DNA from: Xylona heveae TC161
Taxonomy: Eukaryota; Ascomycota; Xylonomycetes; Xylonales; Xylonaceae
Assembly: GCF_001619985.1 (NCBI RefSeq)
Contig: NW_017264199.1
Location: 1,178,001-1,242,000 of the forward strand
Direction of reading: 5' to 3'
DNA length: 64,000 nt
Every line of letters starts with the position of its first letter. Within the stretch, counting starts at the first letter, position 1. Made by a program: the position numbers and the translations under genes. Under the pieces are notes generated by a model. The model had not been told where the DNA came from and did no database searches. It saw only the letters and a program-made list of their open reading frames with translations. Positions 24,003 to 35,392 of the stretch are shown here, in pieces.

Positions 24003-25388
24003 ATGGCCACTCACGTTCACGATCCCATTCCGATTGAGGAATTTGAGTATGAAAATATTCTCTTGCTTTGAATGTTTTCGCTCCATTGTGTACTAACCCT
24101 GAGCCAGCTATGAGGGTCTACCGCCCAATTTTTCGCTCGGTGCAAATATGATAGCTGGTGCTTTTGCGGGTATCATGGTAAGGCCTTTCTGCCTCCGCAG
24201 CGATACGCAATGAATTCGGAGAAACTGACAATCTGTCTTGTAGGAACATTCTGTCATGTACCCCATTGACTTGTTGAAGGTATGACGATTTAGAACAAAT
24301 CTGCGCTATCAATGATCCCAGCTGCTAAACCGACTTGTGCTGCGATAGACACGAATGCAGGTGGTCAATCCTTCTCCGACCGCCGTCTACACCGGTCTCA
24401 CCAATGCGGTCGCCCAAATTTCAAGACTTGAGGGATTTCGGTCGCTTTGGAAGGGCATTTCTAGTGTTGTAGTGGGCGCTGGTACGTGTTGCAGGAGTCA
24501 AAGCGTCATGACCCCGTGGCATCTGTGGAACCTCTGTTGGGCTGACATGTCAATATAGGCCCTGCGCATGCCGTCTATTTCGCCACTTATGAGGCTGTCA
24601 AGCATGCCATGGGTGGTAACGAAGGCGATGAACATCATCCATTGGCCGCTGGTGAGTGCTACGCCGGGAACTCGTCATCGTGATAGCTTTTGTTGTCCTA
24701 ACATCTCTATAGCGACGAGCGGTGCTTGCGCGACCATTTCATCAGATGCTCTTATGAACCCTTTTGATGGTGAGCTTCTTCCGGTTCAGTCGCTGAGGAA
24801 ATTCGTCCCCCAATTGACCCAAATGTGATAGTCATCAAACAACGCATGCAGCTCCACGGCGCCGCATATCGCACCATCGCTCATTGCGCCAAGTCGGTCT
24901 ATAGGACAGAGGGTTTCAAGGCCTTTTATGTTTCCTACCCCACCACCCTCTGCATGACAGTGCCTTTCACCGCCGCCCAGTTCACCGCATACGAGTCGTT
25001 GTCCAAGGTCATGAACCCTTCAAAGGCTTACGATCCGGTCACACACTGCGTGGCTGGTGGTTTGGCCGGTGGTTTCGCGGCCGGTATCACGACGCCGCTC
25101 GACGTGATCAAGACATTGTTGCAAACAAAGGGAACGGCGACTGATGTCGAGATTCGAAATGCCCGGGGTCTCTTTGAAGCCGCCGCCATCATCAATCGCC
25201 GTGACGGATTCCGAGGATTCTTCCGAGGCTTGAAGCCCAGAATCATCACTACCATGCCAAGCACGGCCATTTGTTGGTAAGTATCGAGCAATGTTGACCG
25301 GGAAAAGCGCACGGGCTAAAGAAACATCCACAGGTCTGCATACGAAATGGCCAAGGCCTACTTCATCCGTCAACAAGCCGAAATATAG
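24003..25388 (+). CDS. mrsA: Mitoferrin, mitochondrial iron carrier (MRS3/4 type)
   Basis: Eight exons (24003-24046, 24108-24177, 24244-24279, 24349-24481, 24559-24651, 24713-24769, 24832-25276, 25334-25388) give about 310 residues. It is a mitochondrial carrier with the expected three repeats; the signature PX[DE]XX[KR] appears as PIDLLKTRMQ, PFDVIKQRMQ and PLDVIKTLLQ. The first repeat has ANMIAGAFAGIMEHSVMYPI, where the G-M-E-H motif with its His is typical of Mrs3/4 mitoferrins, and the second has ISSDALMNPFD. Mrs3/4 move Fe2+ across the inner membrane for iron-sulfur cluster and haem synthesis. In Aspergillus fumigatus the orthologue is called MrsA. The third exon is only 36 nt and encodes EHSVMYPIDLLK. 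Seven introns in a short gene is high for this window. Confidence 0.95.
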
Positions 25389-27454
25389 TCTTTTCTAGAG
25401 GCTTTCTTTCGTTTGGGGCTGGCGCATTTCCATCTCTCAATTCTTTCCTCTGGTTGCCATTTTCCATCTATTTTCTCACGCAAGCATCTACTGTCATCAG
25501 CGAGGGCGGAGTAAATCTCCCCCGGACCCATCTACGCTGCGCTTATCACTTGTCGATCTTGCATCAAAAAGCCTGTGCTTCTGGTCTTGCCGTTTTATTC
25601 GACCGTTTCTCAGCATCATATCATCGATCCTCGTACTGTTGTTTTTTATCCTCACTTGCTTACCGCCCGCAATATCAGCTTTTGGCGGCGCGCGTGCGCG
25701 CGAGGACCGGTTTCCTTGTCGCACGCTTTTCAAATGCTCCATGGTGCTGCGCAAGTGACCGCCTGCTAGAAGTATCATTGCGCCAGGGCTGGCCTTCTAT
25801 TCTCAACTGTATCTTGTTTATCTGATAGAATGGCGGGGATTCCATTATTTCGTGTCTTTCATTTCACCATCTCAAATGGAGGCGACGGAGTCTGGGTGGA
25901 CTGATTTTTCCTCAACTTTTTCTCTTTTCCTATTCCGCGGTGGGGGAAGTGGCAGGCGGGTGGGCAGGAGACCCGACCAAAATGGCTACGTGGATCTCTT
26001 GGCCATGTTCACGGGGAGTGCTCTCTCTTGCTGCCATTCCAACATCTCACTGTCCTTGTTCAAAAGACAAAGTCTTGGCTGATTGCGCGCGAGGTTGCGG
26101 TTGTAATTTTGAATCTGCTTCCAACGAATAATCAAGCGGGGCGTTTGTCTAGTTTTCATATTTCACACCATGATCATCATAATTGTCGACAATATGACCT
26201 GGCAGGTCATTTCTCTTTATTCATGTATAAATAGCACAAGATATTATCTCTTCCATCTGGCTGTTTGGGCGAAGCACGCCTGAATTTCTATCTGAGATTG
26301 GTAGACGGTTAGGCCATGAAGAAAAACAAAGAAATCCGATCATTTAGCAAGAAATGGACACTTCGATATGGTCGACGTAGTATCGTGCACTATATCTGTC
26401 ATATGCGTCATGTATAGTGAAGCCATGTCAAGAGTATCTAGCTCTAAACGGGAACAGCTACGCCTTACGCACGTTGCGAGTAGGCGGAGCGGAGCGGCGG
26501 AGAAAGGAGATGCATGTTGACATGAGAATTATTTTGTGAGGCGCAGCAGACTGGTGATTTTACCGGGGTTCTTTTGCTGTCGCAACTTTTACTGTCGTGG
26601 TAGTATAAAGTGTGGCGAATGCTAACCGCGAAATGGTCGCCTTCTGGGCAGCATGAGAGTGTACGTAGTAATTACCAGAGGCAGCCTTGGTGGACGGCTT
26701 ATGACGACAGTCGAGTTTCTACTTTAGTCGGAATTGGCTGACTCGTGTGATTCGGCCACGGTCATGGCCGATTTGGGAAGTCACGACCAACCACTGTTTC
26801 TACTCAATTTGTCTACAATCCTCTTCTTTCTATATGCTCACAGGTTAACTACAGAAGTGTTCCTTCCTTTTTGTTAATGAGGACGCAAATTTCAAATTCT
26901 CCCTTGTCTTTTTTTTTTGTCCTTTCGTCCAGTAGAGCTGGACAATACTCCCCCGCAATTGTGTGTTATACTGACCGCATCCTCAAACGCGAATGTCAGT
27001 CTGCGGGGCAGTGCATTTGTCTGAATAAACAACACCTTGCCACGAAATTACTCCCGACGGGAAGTCGCTTATACTTGATTACGACGCTATCCGAAGCTTA
27101 TATGTCTTAAGGGATTGCGGATTCCACACGCCCGGCAGAAGAACTGAAGACAATCGATAAGAGGAAAGAACGACAGACAAACCCTCGCAACAAGAAAAGG
27201 GTCGACCATCGACCAAAGAACGCCCCAGGGGACCACAAAGAACCTGCGTGGAGGGGCACAGTTCACGAAGTTGCGGTTCTCCGATCCAAGAATAAATGCT
27301 AGGAATTCCTGGTTGAGGTTCTGAAGTGGGAATCACATATTATCGGGCCGCAATACTCCGTGCCTGGCTATGACTTGAGACGAAGGGCCGATACCCACGA
27401 TATTTTCTATATGCTTGGCGGACGGGACCGAGAACGCTTCCCTCCTTTGCATCG
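25389..27454. other. Intergenic, mitoferrin to AAA ATPase
   Basis: A 2.1-kb gap with only short frames of unlikely composition. A near match to the 9-mer (TACTCCGTG) lies at 27354-27362, just upstream of the AAA gene. No RNA gene is recognised. Confidence 0.5.
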
Positions 27455-30242
27455 ATGATGCGCAATAAGACATTGTCTTCTATGCAGAAGACATATGATG
27501 ACTGCTATTTAATATGTTCAACAGCGGTCTATTATGAAGGACAGGTGCGTGCACGGGTCACCGTTGATGATAATACAGGGCTTTCCAGCCAGGCGCACAA
27601 ACATGCTTACAGTCTTTGTAGGGAAATGAAGCAGAGGCTCTCCGTTCCTGGAGGAATGCCCTAGATCAAATTTACTATCATAATGCATATCGCGTACCGC
27701 CAACTTATCAGCCAAGATCCGAGACTGAAAAGGCACTGCAGGAATCACTGCGCGACATGGAGCTCCAGTGCAAAGAACGTGTCGACCTTCTGGAAGCTCT
27801 TCGACAAAGCCGTGCAGAGGCAAAAAAGGACAACAATAGCAGTGCCTCGAGCGGCAGCCCATTCCTAAAACGAGCGGGACGAGTCACTCCGCCAGAGCGA
27901 CCTACTCGTCCGGTGGAAACAATAGGGGAAGGGACCGTGCCGACAGTGACATATTCTCAATTGTCCAAGCCGGTGATACCGTCAATGCAAAAGTCACGGC
28001 CAGCCTATATAAAGCGAGACTCTGGGAGCGACACGTCACCGCCGATGAGTAGGACGCATTCAGGCAACTCTGTCCATCGGCTGTCTACTTCGGCCGCTAT
28101 TACTACAAAGTCTTCACGGACTCCCAGTCCAGATAAGAGGTTGGGTGGAGGAATGCCGATGACGCTGAGGACAGGAAAACAGAAGAGATCCTCAAGGTCG
28201 CCCAAAGGTAGCGATCCGCAGCCGGACCGTCCAGTGGCAGCAGCAAAAGCTGCAACGCAAGCGTGGGGCTCAATCTTTGGCAGAAGGAGCAGTGATAAAG
28301 TTGCTCAAACTTTGGGAAGCCTTGGTGGCAGCGATACGAGCGTCAATACTTTGCAACGCAACAGTGTGAGCGGATCCACTTTGGACGACGGGCGGACGTA
28401 TGGGGGGTATACGAGTTCCGGTGAACTGTATCTGCCACGGCAAAAAACCCCACCGCAGGTCCAGCCACCAAAGGAGCGTGACTATTCTGCCGGTCATGGT
28501 CGTTTGGGACCACCCACACCATACTTTTCGTATCCAAATTGGCAGCAACAATCTTCACCGCCGGCAGCCGCACTTCCGCGACGACACTCGGGGGATTCAG
28601 TTCGAAGCAAGCCGCCACCGCCACCGCCGCGCATCATTAAAGAAAAGCAAACACTCTCTCCTAGACCTGTAACTCTGCCAATTAGACCATTAACCGAACC
28701 ACCAAGTCAATCACCGCATTCCTCTCATGACGCTTCTTCGTATCCATCATACCGCAAAGAATATCAACCAACGCGGCCTGTGGTCAAAAAGAAACCGCCG
28801 CCGTTACCACCGCCGTCACACGCGTCGAAACCTGCCCGTTTACAAGACACTCCCAGCTCCTCCACCACATCGTCACCTAATATCGCCCGCCAACGGTCGC
28901 CGCAGCGGAAATCTGGCGTTGCCGCGCCGTCAACTGTGAAGTCTAGGAAGCCTGTGTCTATTATAACAAATCCGACAACGCCAAATGCACGGCGTTACCG
29001 AAAAGCAGCACCACATGGATTCGACTTTGCCGGCAGCAGCGAGGAGAGCAATGGAAGCGAAGTAGAATATGATCCACACACCCGGACCCTACGCCGCAAG
29101 CAAAGGGAGGACCCAATCCTGGCTGGATCGCCAGTTACACCAACCTCGGACATTTCTCGAAACGGTGATGAGAATACACCACCCGAATCGCCAGCGACGA
29201 GAGCATACAATAAACGCGTTGAACGAGTAATGAAGAACCTGCCCAAGGGTATTGACGAGACGGCTGCCAAGCAAATCTTCAACGAAATTGTCATTCAAGG
29301 CGACGAAGTACATTGGGACGACGTGGCCGGCCTTGACGTGGCCAAGAGCGCACTCAAAGAAGCCGTCGTCTACCCTTTTCTCCGGCCCGATCTATTCATG
29401 GGACTGCGCGAACCTGCACGCGGTATGCTCCTGTTTGGACCCCCGGGGACAGGCAAAACGATGCTGGCCCGCGCCGTTGCTACCGAATCCAAATCGACAT
29501 TCTTCTCCATTTCGGCAAGCAGTCTGACGAGCAAATACCTCGGAGAGTCTGAAAAATTGGTGCGCGCACTATTCGCACTCGCCAAGGCTCTCGCGCCATC
29601 TATCATCTTTGTCGACGAAATCGATTCGCTCTTGTCCTCACGCTCAGGATCCGGCGAACACGAAGCCACACAGCGCATCAAGACGGAGTTTCTCATTCAG
29701 TGGTCCGATCTCGCCCGCGCGGCGGCAGGTCGTGAACAGAGCGATAAAGAAAAGCTGAAAGGCGATGCCTCCCGCGTCCTCGTTCTCGCGGCGACGAACC
29801 TCCCCTGGGCTATTGATGAGGCAGCGCGTCGCCGGTTCGTGAGACGACAGTATATCCCGCTCCCCGAAGGCCATGTCCGCGCCCTGCAACTCAAAACGCT
29901 GCTCAGTCACCAGAAGCATAGTCTGAGCGATACGGATATTGATTGCCTGGTTGAGCGGACAGAGGGTATGAGTTCTCATTTCCCTAGATTTACAATGACA
30001 GTATGCTAATACGGTGCAAAGGCTTCTCCGGATCAGACATTACTGCACTGGCCAAGGACGCGGCAATGGGACCGCTGCGCGCGCTCGGCGAGGCCCTGCT
30101 GCACATGTCCATGGACCAGATTCGGCCGATTGAATTGCGCGACTTCGACGCAAGTCTGACGAATATCAGACCGAGCGTGAGCAAGGCCGGGCTGAAGAAG
30201 TTTGAGGAATGGGCAAGAGAGTTTGGCGAACGGGGGGGTTAG
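27455..30242 (+). CDS. yta6: MIT-domain AAA ATPase, Yta6/Sap1 type
   Basis: Three exons (27455-27544, 27622-29965, 30022-30242) give about 884 residues. An N-terminal MIT-like helical module ([19 protein letters not shown] continuing [20 protein letters not shown]) is followed by about 470 residues of proline/serine-rich linker with PPPPPP and [10 protein letters not shown] runs. Then comes a single AAA domain: entry [20 protein letters not shown], Walker A GPPGTGKT near 636-643, Walker [10 protein letters not shown] near 691, sensor 1 LVLAATNLP, arginine fingers EAARRRF, and a Vps4-type C-terminal helix [13 protein letters not shown]. This is the meiotic-clade architecture shared by spastin, fidgetin, Vps4 and yeast Yta6/Sap1; a role on microtubules or membranes is inferred, not shown. 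The first exon is uncertain: an acceptor at 27487 (TATGCAG) would allow a different upstream exon. Confidence 0.85.
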
Positions 30243-30556
30243 CCTCTTAGGTCCCATTTTCTCGTTTCACTCTATCTTCTGTCGTGTCGTCAACACAATC
30301 ATGTCGTATTGTCGGGGGTTTAGTGTGTTGGTGTGAGGGAGAGGGCTCTTGTTCCTCTTGATTCTTTCTGTCCTCCCTTTTCTTTTTTCCGTTGCCGTTT
30401 CCGTTTCTGACGGATTCGTGGGTTTTGTATGACTCCTCTTTTAGTATTATTATACCTCTTTGTTTATTTCTTCCTTTTCTTTTTCCTTTTTACTTTTTTG
30501 CCGTCTCGCATTGTGTCTCTTCGGTGCTTGGTTGGTAGTGGTCTGATGCGGCATGT

Positions 30557-30652
30557 TTCAGTATCAGTGTCAGTGTCAATATCTGTAACAGTAACAGGAT
30601 CACTTTCAGTTTCTGTATCAATGTCAGATCAGTGCCAGTTTCAGAATCAGTA
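30557..30652. repeat. Degenerate CAGTNT short tandem array
   Basis: Repeating hexamer-like units such as CAGTGT, CAGTGTCAATAT and CAGTAACAG across about 96 bp, imperfect throughout. Confidence 0.6.
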
Positions 30653-30760
30653 ACGCACTGCCAACTATCGTTATAACGCGGTACTGTTGTATGGCTACCC
30701 AGTATACACCTAGCTAGCTAGTATGCCATGATATGAATTATCCGCACTTGATTGAGGTGT

Positions 30761-30805
30761 GGACTACATTCAGGACTACATTTAGTACTACATTTAGGAC
30801 TACAG
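30761..30805. repeat. 12-bp tandem repeat, about 3.7 copies
   Basis: Units of the form AGGACTACATTT repeat head to tail with one or two changes each. Confidence 0.75.
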
Positions 30806-30867
30806 ATACTCATGGATATACCCCCCAGATTACTTTACCCCCGGCGTTCAGAGTTTCGTATGAAATC

Positions 30868-30964
30868 ATGGTTCAGACCCGCATAGTTCAGATCCGCATG
30901 GTTCAAGATGTACATGGTATTCAAATTCTACATGGTTCAAATTCCGCATGGCTTAAAATCCGTG
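30868..30964. repeat. 15-18 bp tandem repeat, about six copies
   Basis: Units of the form CATGGTTCAGATCCG repeat with substitutions and small length changes, decaying towards the right. Confidence 0.7.
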
Positions 30965-31425
30965 TGGTGTTGGTGGTGGTGTAAGACAAGTACAAAGTAA
31001 TTGTCAGAAGACAAGTCAAAAGACAAGACATGCAAAGCAGCAAAGCCCTGGGTCATACCTGCTGTCATACCTTTGTACCTTTGTACATTATATAAGGTAC
31101 CTAGATGTCATGGCTCATGATTCATACACGTGTAGAATAGTAGTGGAATATGTTTGGATCTATAGTACACTATATGTACATTCACAAAGCCTTTAAAAAA
31201 AACAAGCTAAATAAATAAGAAAAAAGGAAATAATACTGAATAATAGACTTTGAATGATTTCAGAAGCGGAAGAGGAAGGAAAAATATATGACGGGTACAA
31301 AGCAAGGAAGAAAGAACAAGAAGATGTGATGAGGCAGAACTACTTGGAATTAAAAAAACCAGGAAAAACTACATGGAATAAACTAAAGACAAGCCAGGAC
31401 GAACTGAAGAAACAGTACAAGAGTA

Positions 31426-32226
31426 CTATGAAATGCGCTCAAGGTCTTCCTGGTTACGCATCGCCTTATCCGCATCGCGGTTCAGACTCTGGTCTCGGCG
31501 TCGCTGGACTTGGGATTTCTCCTGCGGGCCTCGCGCGCCCGAGGCGATCGCGCCGGGTGCGCCAGACGCAGTGGTTCCCTCGGAGGCGTACGGACTCGTG
31601 ATGCTCTCCGCTTGTGCTTTTGCTTCTGCGGCCTCGAGGGCCTCGAGGATCTTGCTCTCAGAGGGACCCGATGAGGCATCAGGCGTGTACGTCCAGCCGG
31701 GCGTGTTCACTTCATTGGGCGTCGACGCGGACAAGCGCCGGCGTTCAGCTCGCCGAGCCAGTTTCGCGTGGCGCTTGGCTTCGAGTTGTCTCTGGCGCTT
31801 GGCTTCAGAGGGCACGTGCGGCCGAGACCTGAGCGTGTCGCCAAAGGGAGCGATGATGGCGGTCACGACGTGCCGGACTTGTTTCGACACGCGGAATCCC
31901 GCGGCGATGCGCACAATGTCGCCTTCCCGGGTCGAGTTGTTGGGGTCGCGGACGAGATAGTGCGTTGGTTTGGAGAAGAACTGTGGTATGATATTAGTAA
32001 GATGGCCAGTTTATGTTAAGGTTTAAGGTTATAGGTATTGGGTCATGAGGTGTTTGGATATTGTAAAGTGATATGAAAGAAGGCGGGAAGAAAGGAAGGA
32101 ATAGTAGAGGATTGAACGAACCTTGCGGATGTGATTGTTCCAATTCTGCTGGGCGATGCGGACCTTGACAGTCTTCATCATCTTGCCCGCGGACACAACT
32201 ACGCCGGTTGCATTTGGTCCTGCCAT
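31426..32226 (-). CDS. mrps17: Mitochondrial ribosomal protein uS17m
   Basis: Two exons on the minus strand (32226-32122, 31980-31426) give about 219 residues. The first 95 residues are an S17-type OB fold: GVVVSAGKMMKTVKVRIAQQ, HIRKFFSKPTHYLVRDP, then NNSTREGDIVRIAAGFRVSK. uS17m binds small-subunit rRNA in the mitoribosome. A charged helical and then alanine/serine-rich extension of about 115 residues follows (EAKRQRQLEAKRHAKLARRA and on), as in other fungal Mrps17 proteins. No cleavable presequence is obvious, as for several mitoribosomal proteins. The intron uses a GTTCGT donor. The + strand frame over exon 2 (31433-31960) is its antisense shadow. Confidence 0.92.
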
Positions 32227-33617
32227 TTTTTCCCTTGATATATTCTTCTACAACCTCGTCTTTTCGGTCTGTAATGCTTGATGGAAATGTCCCGATTGGT
32301 CACTGCCAATTGCCCTTTATCTGGCCTTGAGATTCGATTGTATATCCCTTCTTTGTGACCAGCAATTGCTTAGTTGCTTCACTTGCTAACGAGACCTGTG
32401 TCTGTGTCTAGCAAATGGGTTGGGATCACGCCGTGCGAGTCGTCGAAAGAGATGATAGATGGGAGGTGTTTTCGACCGGCCTGAACGTAGATGTCCCGAA
32501 ACACAGCAAAGGCTCGTTCTCTTGAATGTATCGGGCAAAGAGTGTAAAAAGTAAGTGTCGAGTTTCGCCGTCTCGTAGATCCTTGAGGTCTCTTCTTCCG
32601 AGTTTGGCACAAGCGCTGGCAATTTCGTGATATCGGACCGTATGGGTGCAGAAATACGATGGATATACGCAATTGGGGAACTAGATATGACTCGGCAATG
32701 GGGTCAATAATGTTGTGTAAACCGTCCTCGTTGCGGTGCAGGACGTTGACAATATTCAATGCGGCTCTGCCAGCGGCCTGTAGACAATTTTGGGGTTCCG
32801 GGGGGACGTGAGTTTGCATAGTTTGCATCTAATCCTCTTTGGGCTCCAGAGCTCAAAGCACAGACCACATCCTCCTTCAGGGTAGAACTGTAGTCAATCA
32901 AGATGTTTGATAGTACTGTAAATAGGAAAAAAGTAAAATTTGTTGCAGAGGAAATAATTGAGAGGATAAAATAAGATTCTAAGGAATTGATGTCGTACAA
33001 AAAGGGGTAAAAATGAGGGTAAAAATGAAAAACAAAAAAAAACATGCAACAGCGGGGATTCGCTGGTCGTCACCGACCCAACTACTAGTCCGCCGATCTG
33101 AGGCTTATGTATGGCAGAGCGGACGGGATGCCCAGTTCTCCTCAGTCTATGGTCGCATGTACTAGATGAGCTTGCAGACAAGTATATATTGCACGCATTC
33201 TATTACCGGGATTGGAAATCAAATCACTACAACATCGCATGCAACTTGCAAAACCCCGTTAAGAAAAGCAACCAGACATTGAATTTATAATATACTAATA
33301 CATATGAATGACATTGTTATGAATTGATTACAATCTATCATTGCGAATCGAGGCTGACGTCTCATCGTAATTGACCACCCTACCCGAATGTTTCTTGTTT
33401 GTTTGATGTACGACTCTCATTGAACGCCAGACGCTGCCATATAGAAAGAATTGGTAGAAAAGAGAGGTCCAAAGGACCCAAGAACAGTGCGATGAAATGA
33501 CACAGTCAGACTGTAGTCCATGTCGTCACGTATTGTCCACAAGTCCTGGACCCCATCATCCGTCACATCATATCCACCCATGCGAAACGAAAAAGAGTTT
33601 GCCATGCTCCCACGCAA
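32227..33617. other. Gap between mrps17 and tps1
   Basis: A 1.4-kb gap downstream of tps1 and upstream of mrps17. It contains the candidate coding block at 32426-32680 (listed). The stretch 32880-33060 is AT-rich with A-runs. No other gene is supported. Confidence 0.5.
32426..32680 (-). other. Candidate coding block, exon or gene remnant
   Basis: On the minus strand an 84-codon frame opens directly after a TAG acceptor and runs to a stop. It reads like protein, for example YHEIASACAKLGRRDLKDL and HLLFTLFARYIQENEPLLCF. It has no ATG at its head, so it would need an upstream exon; a frame at about 32685-32800 (AAGRAALNIVNVLHRNED) could be one, but I cannot join the two in phase with standard splice sites. 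Either an unrecognised spliced gene or a decayed one. Family unknown. Confidence 0.3.
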
Positions 33618-35392
33618 TTAATGAGCGGGCTCGTTGGCGGGAGTCGATGTATCAGACTGCTCGCGCTTTTCTTTCAACTTCTTCTCCGCCGCCGCAGATA
33701 TCCGCGTCAGCTCGCCTACAAATGACTGGCCCCAAAAGGCACTGCACCCATAAATCAACATTTGAATCCCCATGACAACGCTCTCAAGGTGATCAAAGCT
33801 TACCTGGTATACTTGTTGACATAACGCTCGAGCTTGCTGTAGCTAATGGCACGTTGCTCATCGCCCATGGTGACCGCATCATGAATGGCACCGGCCAGTT
33901 CTTCCGTATTCCACGGGTTGATAATCAGACTTCCATTCAGACTCTGAGCGGCACCAGTAAATTCTGACAGGATCATGACTCCGTGACGCTTCTGTTGGCA
34001 GGCAATATACTCAAATGACACCAGGTTCATGCCGTCCCGGGTTGATGATACGAGGCAGACGTCAGAGACAGCGTACAACGCAATGAGCTCGTCAAAGGAG
34101 ACGGATTTGTGCATGAAATGAATCGGCATAAATTCAATGGTGCCTTGCAGGTGTCAGAATTAGTTCTCTTTGGAGGATTGGGTCGCATTGTAACATACCA
34201 AATTTTCCATTGATCCGACCAACTAGCTCGTTGACCACGGCCCGAAGGTTCTGGTACTCCTCGACGTCTTGTCGACTTGGCACAGCAACCTGAACAAGCA
34301 CCACCTTGCCGATCCACTCTGGATGTTCAGTCAAGAAAATCTCCAATGCGTGCAGCTTCTGCGGGACACCCTTGATGTAGTCCAAACGATCGACACCGAC
34401 AATCAATTTGACACCCTGGAACTTGCGCTCTAGGGTAGCAATACGCTCTTGCACCTTGGGCTTCTTGAGACCTTCGGTGAATTTTTCGGGGTCGATACCG
34501 ATAGGAAAAGCGCCGACAGAGACCATTTTGCCTTGGAATTCAACACCATTGGGCGTGGTACTCAGGCCCCTGCACAGACTTGTTAGCTCAAACTGTTATG
34601 GCCTTTTATTTTCACACAACAGAGTGCATACAAGATTCGCGAGCAACTGCTCAAAAAGTGTCGCGCGTAATCGTACGTGTGAAAGCCGACCAGGTCGCAG
34701 TGTAGGACACCAAGCAAGAGCTCGTTTCGGACGGGAAGGATACGGTAAATTTCACTACTGGGAAACGGCGTGTGGAGGAAAAAGCCGATCTTGACATTGT
34801 GCTTTGTATTGCCAATTTCCTCTCGCAGCATCGACGGCAGGAGCATCAAATGGTAGTCGTGGACCCAGACGAGGTCACCGTCATTGACTTGACTCGCAAT
34901 GGCTCGCGCAAAGAGCCGATTGGCTTCCCGGTATGCATTCCAAGCCGATTCGTTGAAGACAATCTCACCAGGGTGGTAATGGAACAAGGGCCAAAGGATC
35001 GAATCTGTAGCAGTCACACCAGGTCAGCGCTGGGTCCAGTTGAACCAACGGTCAAAGGGCCAAAGCATTCTCACGGTTCCGCACGTACTTGAGAATCCAT
35101 TGTAATGCAAATCCGCGAGTTCGTCGTCAATGAAGACGGGAATCGCATTGTATTCCTCCAGCAATCTATTTCGCACATGCTGCTCTTCGTCCACAGGGAC
35201 CTCGAGACCGGGCCAGCCATACCACTGAAACGTGGTCGCCTTAGACAGGCCACTCAGTCCACTGACCAAACCTCCAGAGGACATGGAGAAGTCATAGCTG
35301 CCATCATCAGATCGTTTTATTGTGATCGGCAGACGATTGGATACAAGCAAGAGTCTCGACTCCGGTTTTACCTCGGACGATTCGTTTGACAT
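33618..35392 (-). CDS. tps1: Trehalose-6-phosphate synthase
   Basis: Five exons on the minus strand (35392-35089, 35004-34632, 34569-34199, 34143-33804, 33741-33618) give about 503 residues. Tps1 (GT20 family) makes trehalose-6-phosphate from UDP-glucose and glucose-6-phosphate; Tps2 then dephosphorylates it. Marks: LLLVSNRLPITIKRSDDGSY with FSMSSGGLVSGLSGL, LHYNGFSNSILWPLFHYHPG, GDLVWVHDYHLMLLPSMLRE, FFLHTPFPSSEIYRILPVR, GAFPIGIDPEKF, IVGVDRLDYIKGVPQKL and STRDGMNLVSFEYIACQ. The length matches single-domain fungal Tps1 with no phosphatase domain fused. Besides stress protection, fungal Tps1 controls glycolytic influx and virulence traits. One AGGGG (STRE core) lies at 35879-35883, about 490 bp upstream, weak evidence for stress control. 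Confidence 0.97.

Larger units (their letters stand above)
30243..31425. other. Convergent 3' region with tandem arrays
   Basis: AT-rich gap between the convergent AAA ATPase and uS17m genes. It carries three degenerate tandem arrays (listed) and an A-rich stretch at 31190-31245. No gene is supported. Confidence 0.55.

Noticed and set aside
23540-24037. 165-codon + strand frame before mitoferrin
   Set aside because: It lies in the C/T-rich leader, overlaps the mitoferrin start in another frame and is Ser/Leu/Pro-rich by composition alone.
31433-31960. 175-codon + strand frame over mrps17
   Set aside because: Antisense of uS17m exon 2, Ser/Arg/Ala-rich without any motif.
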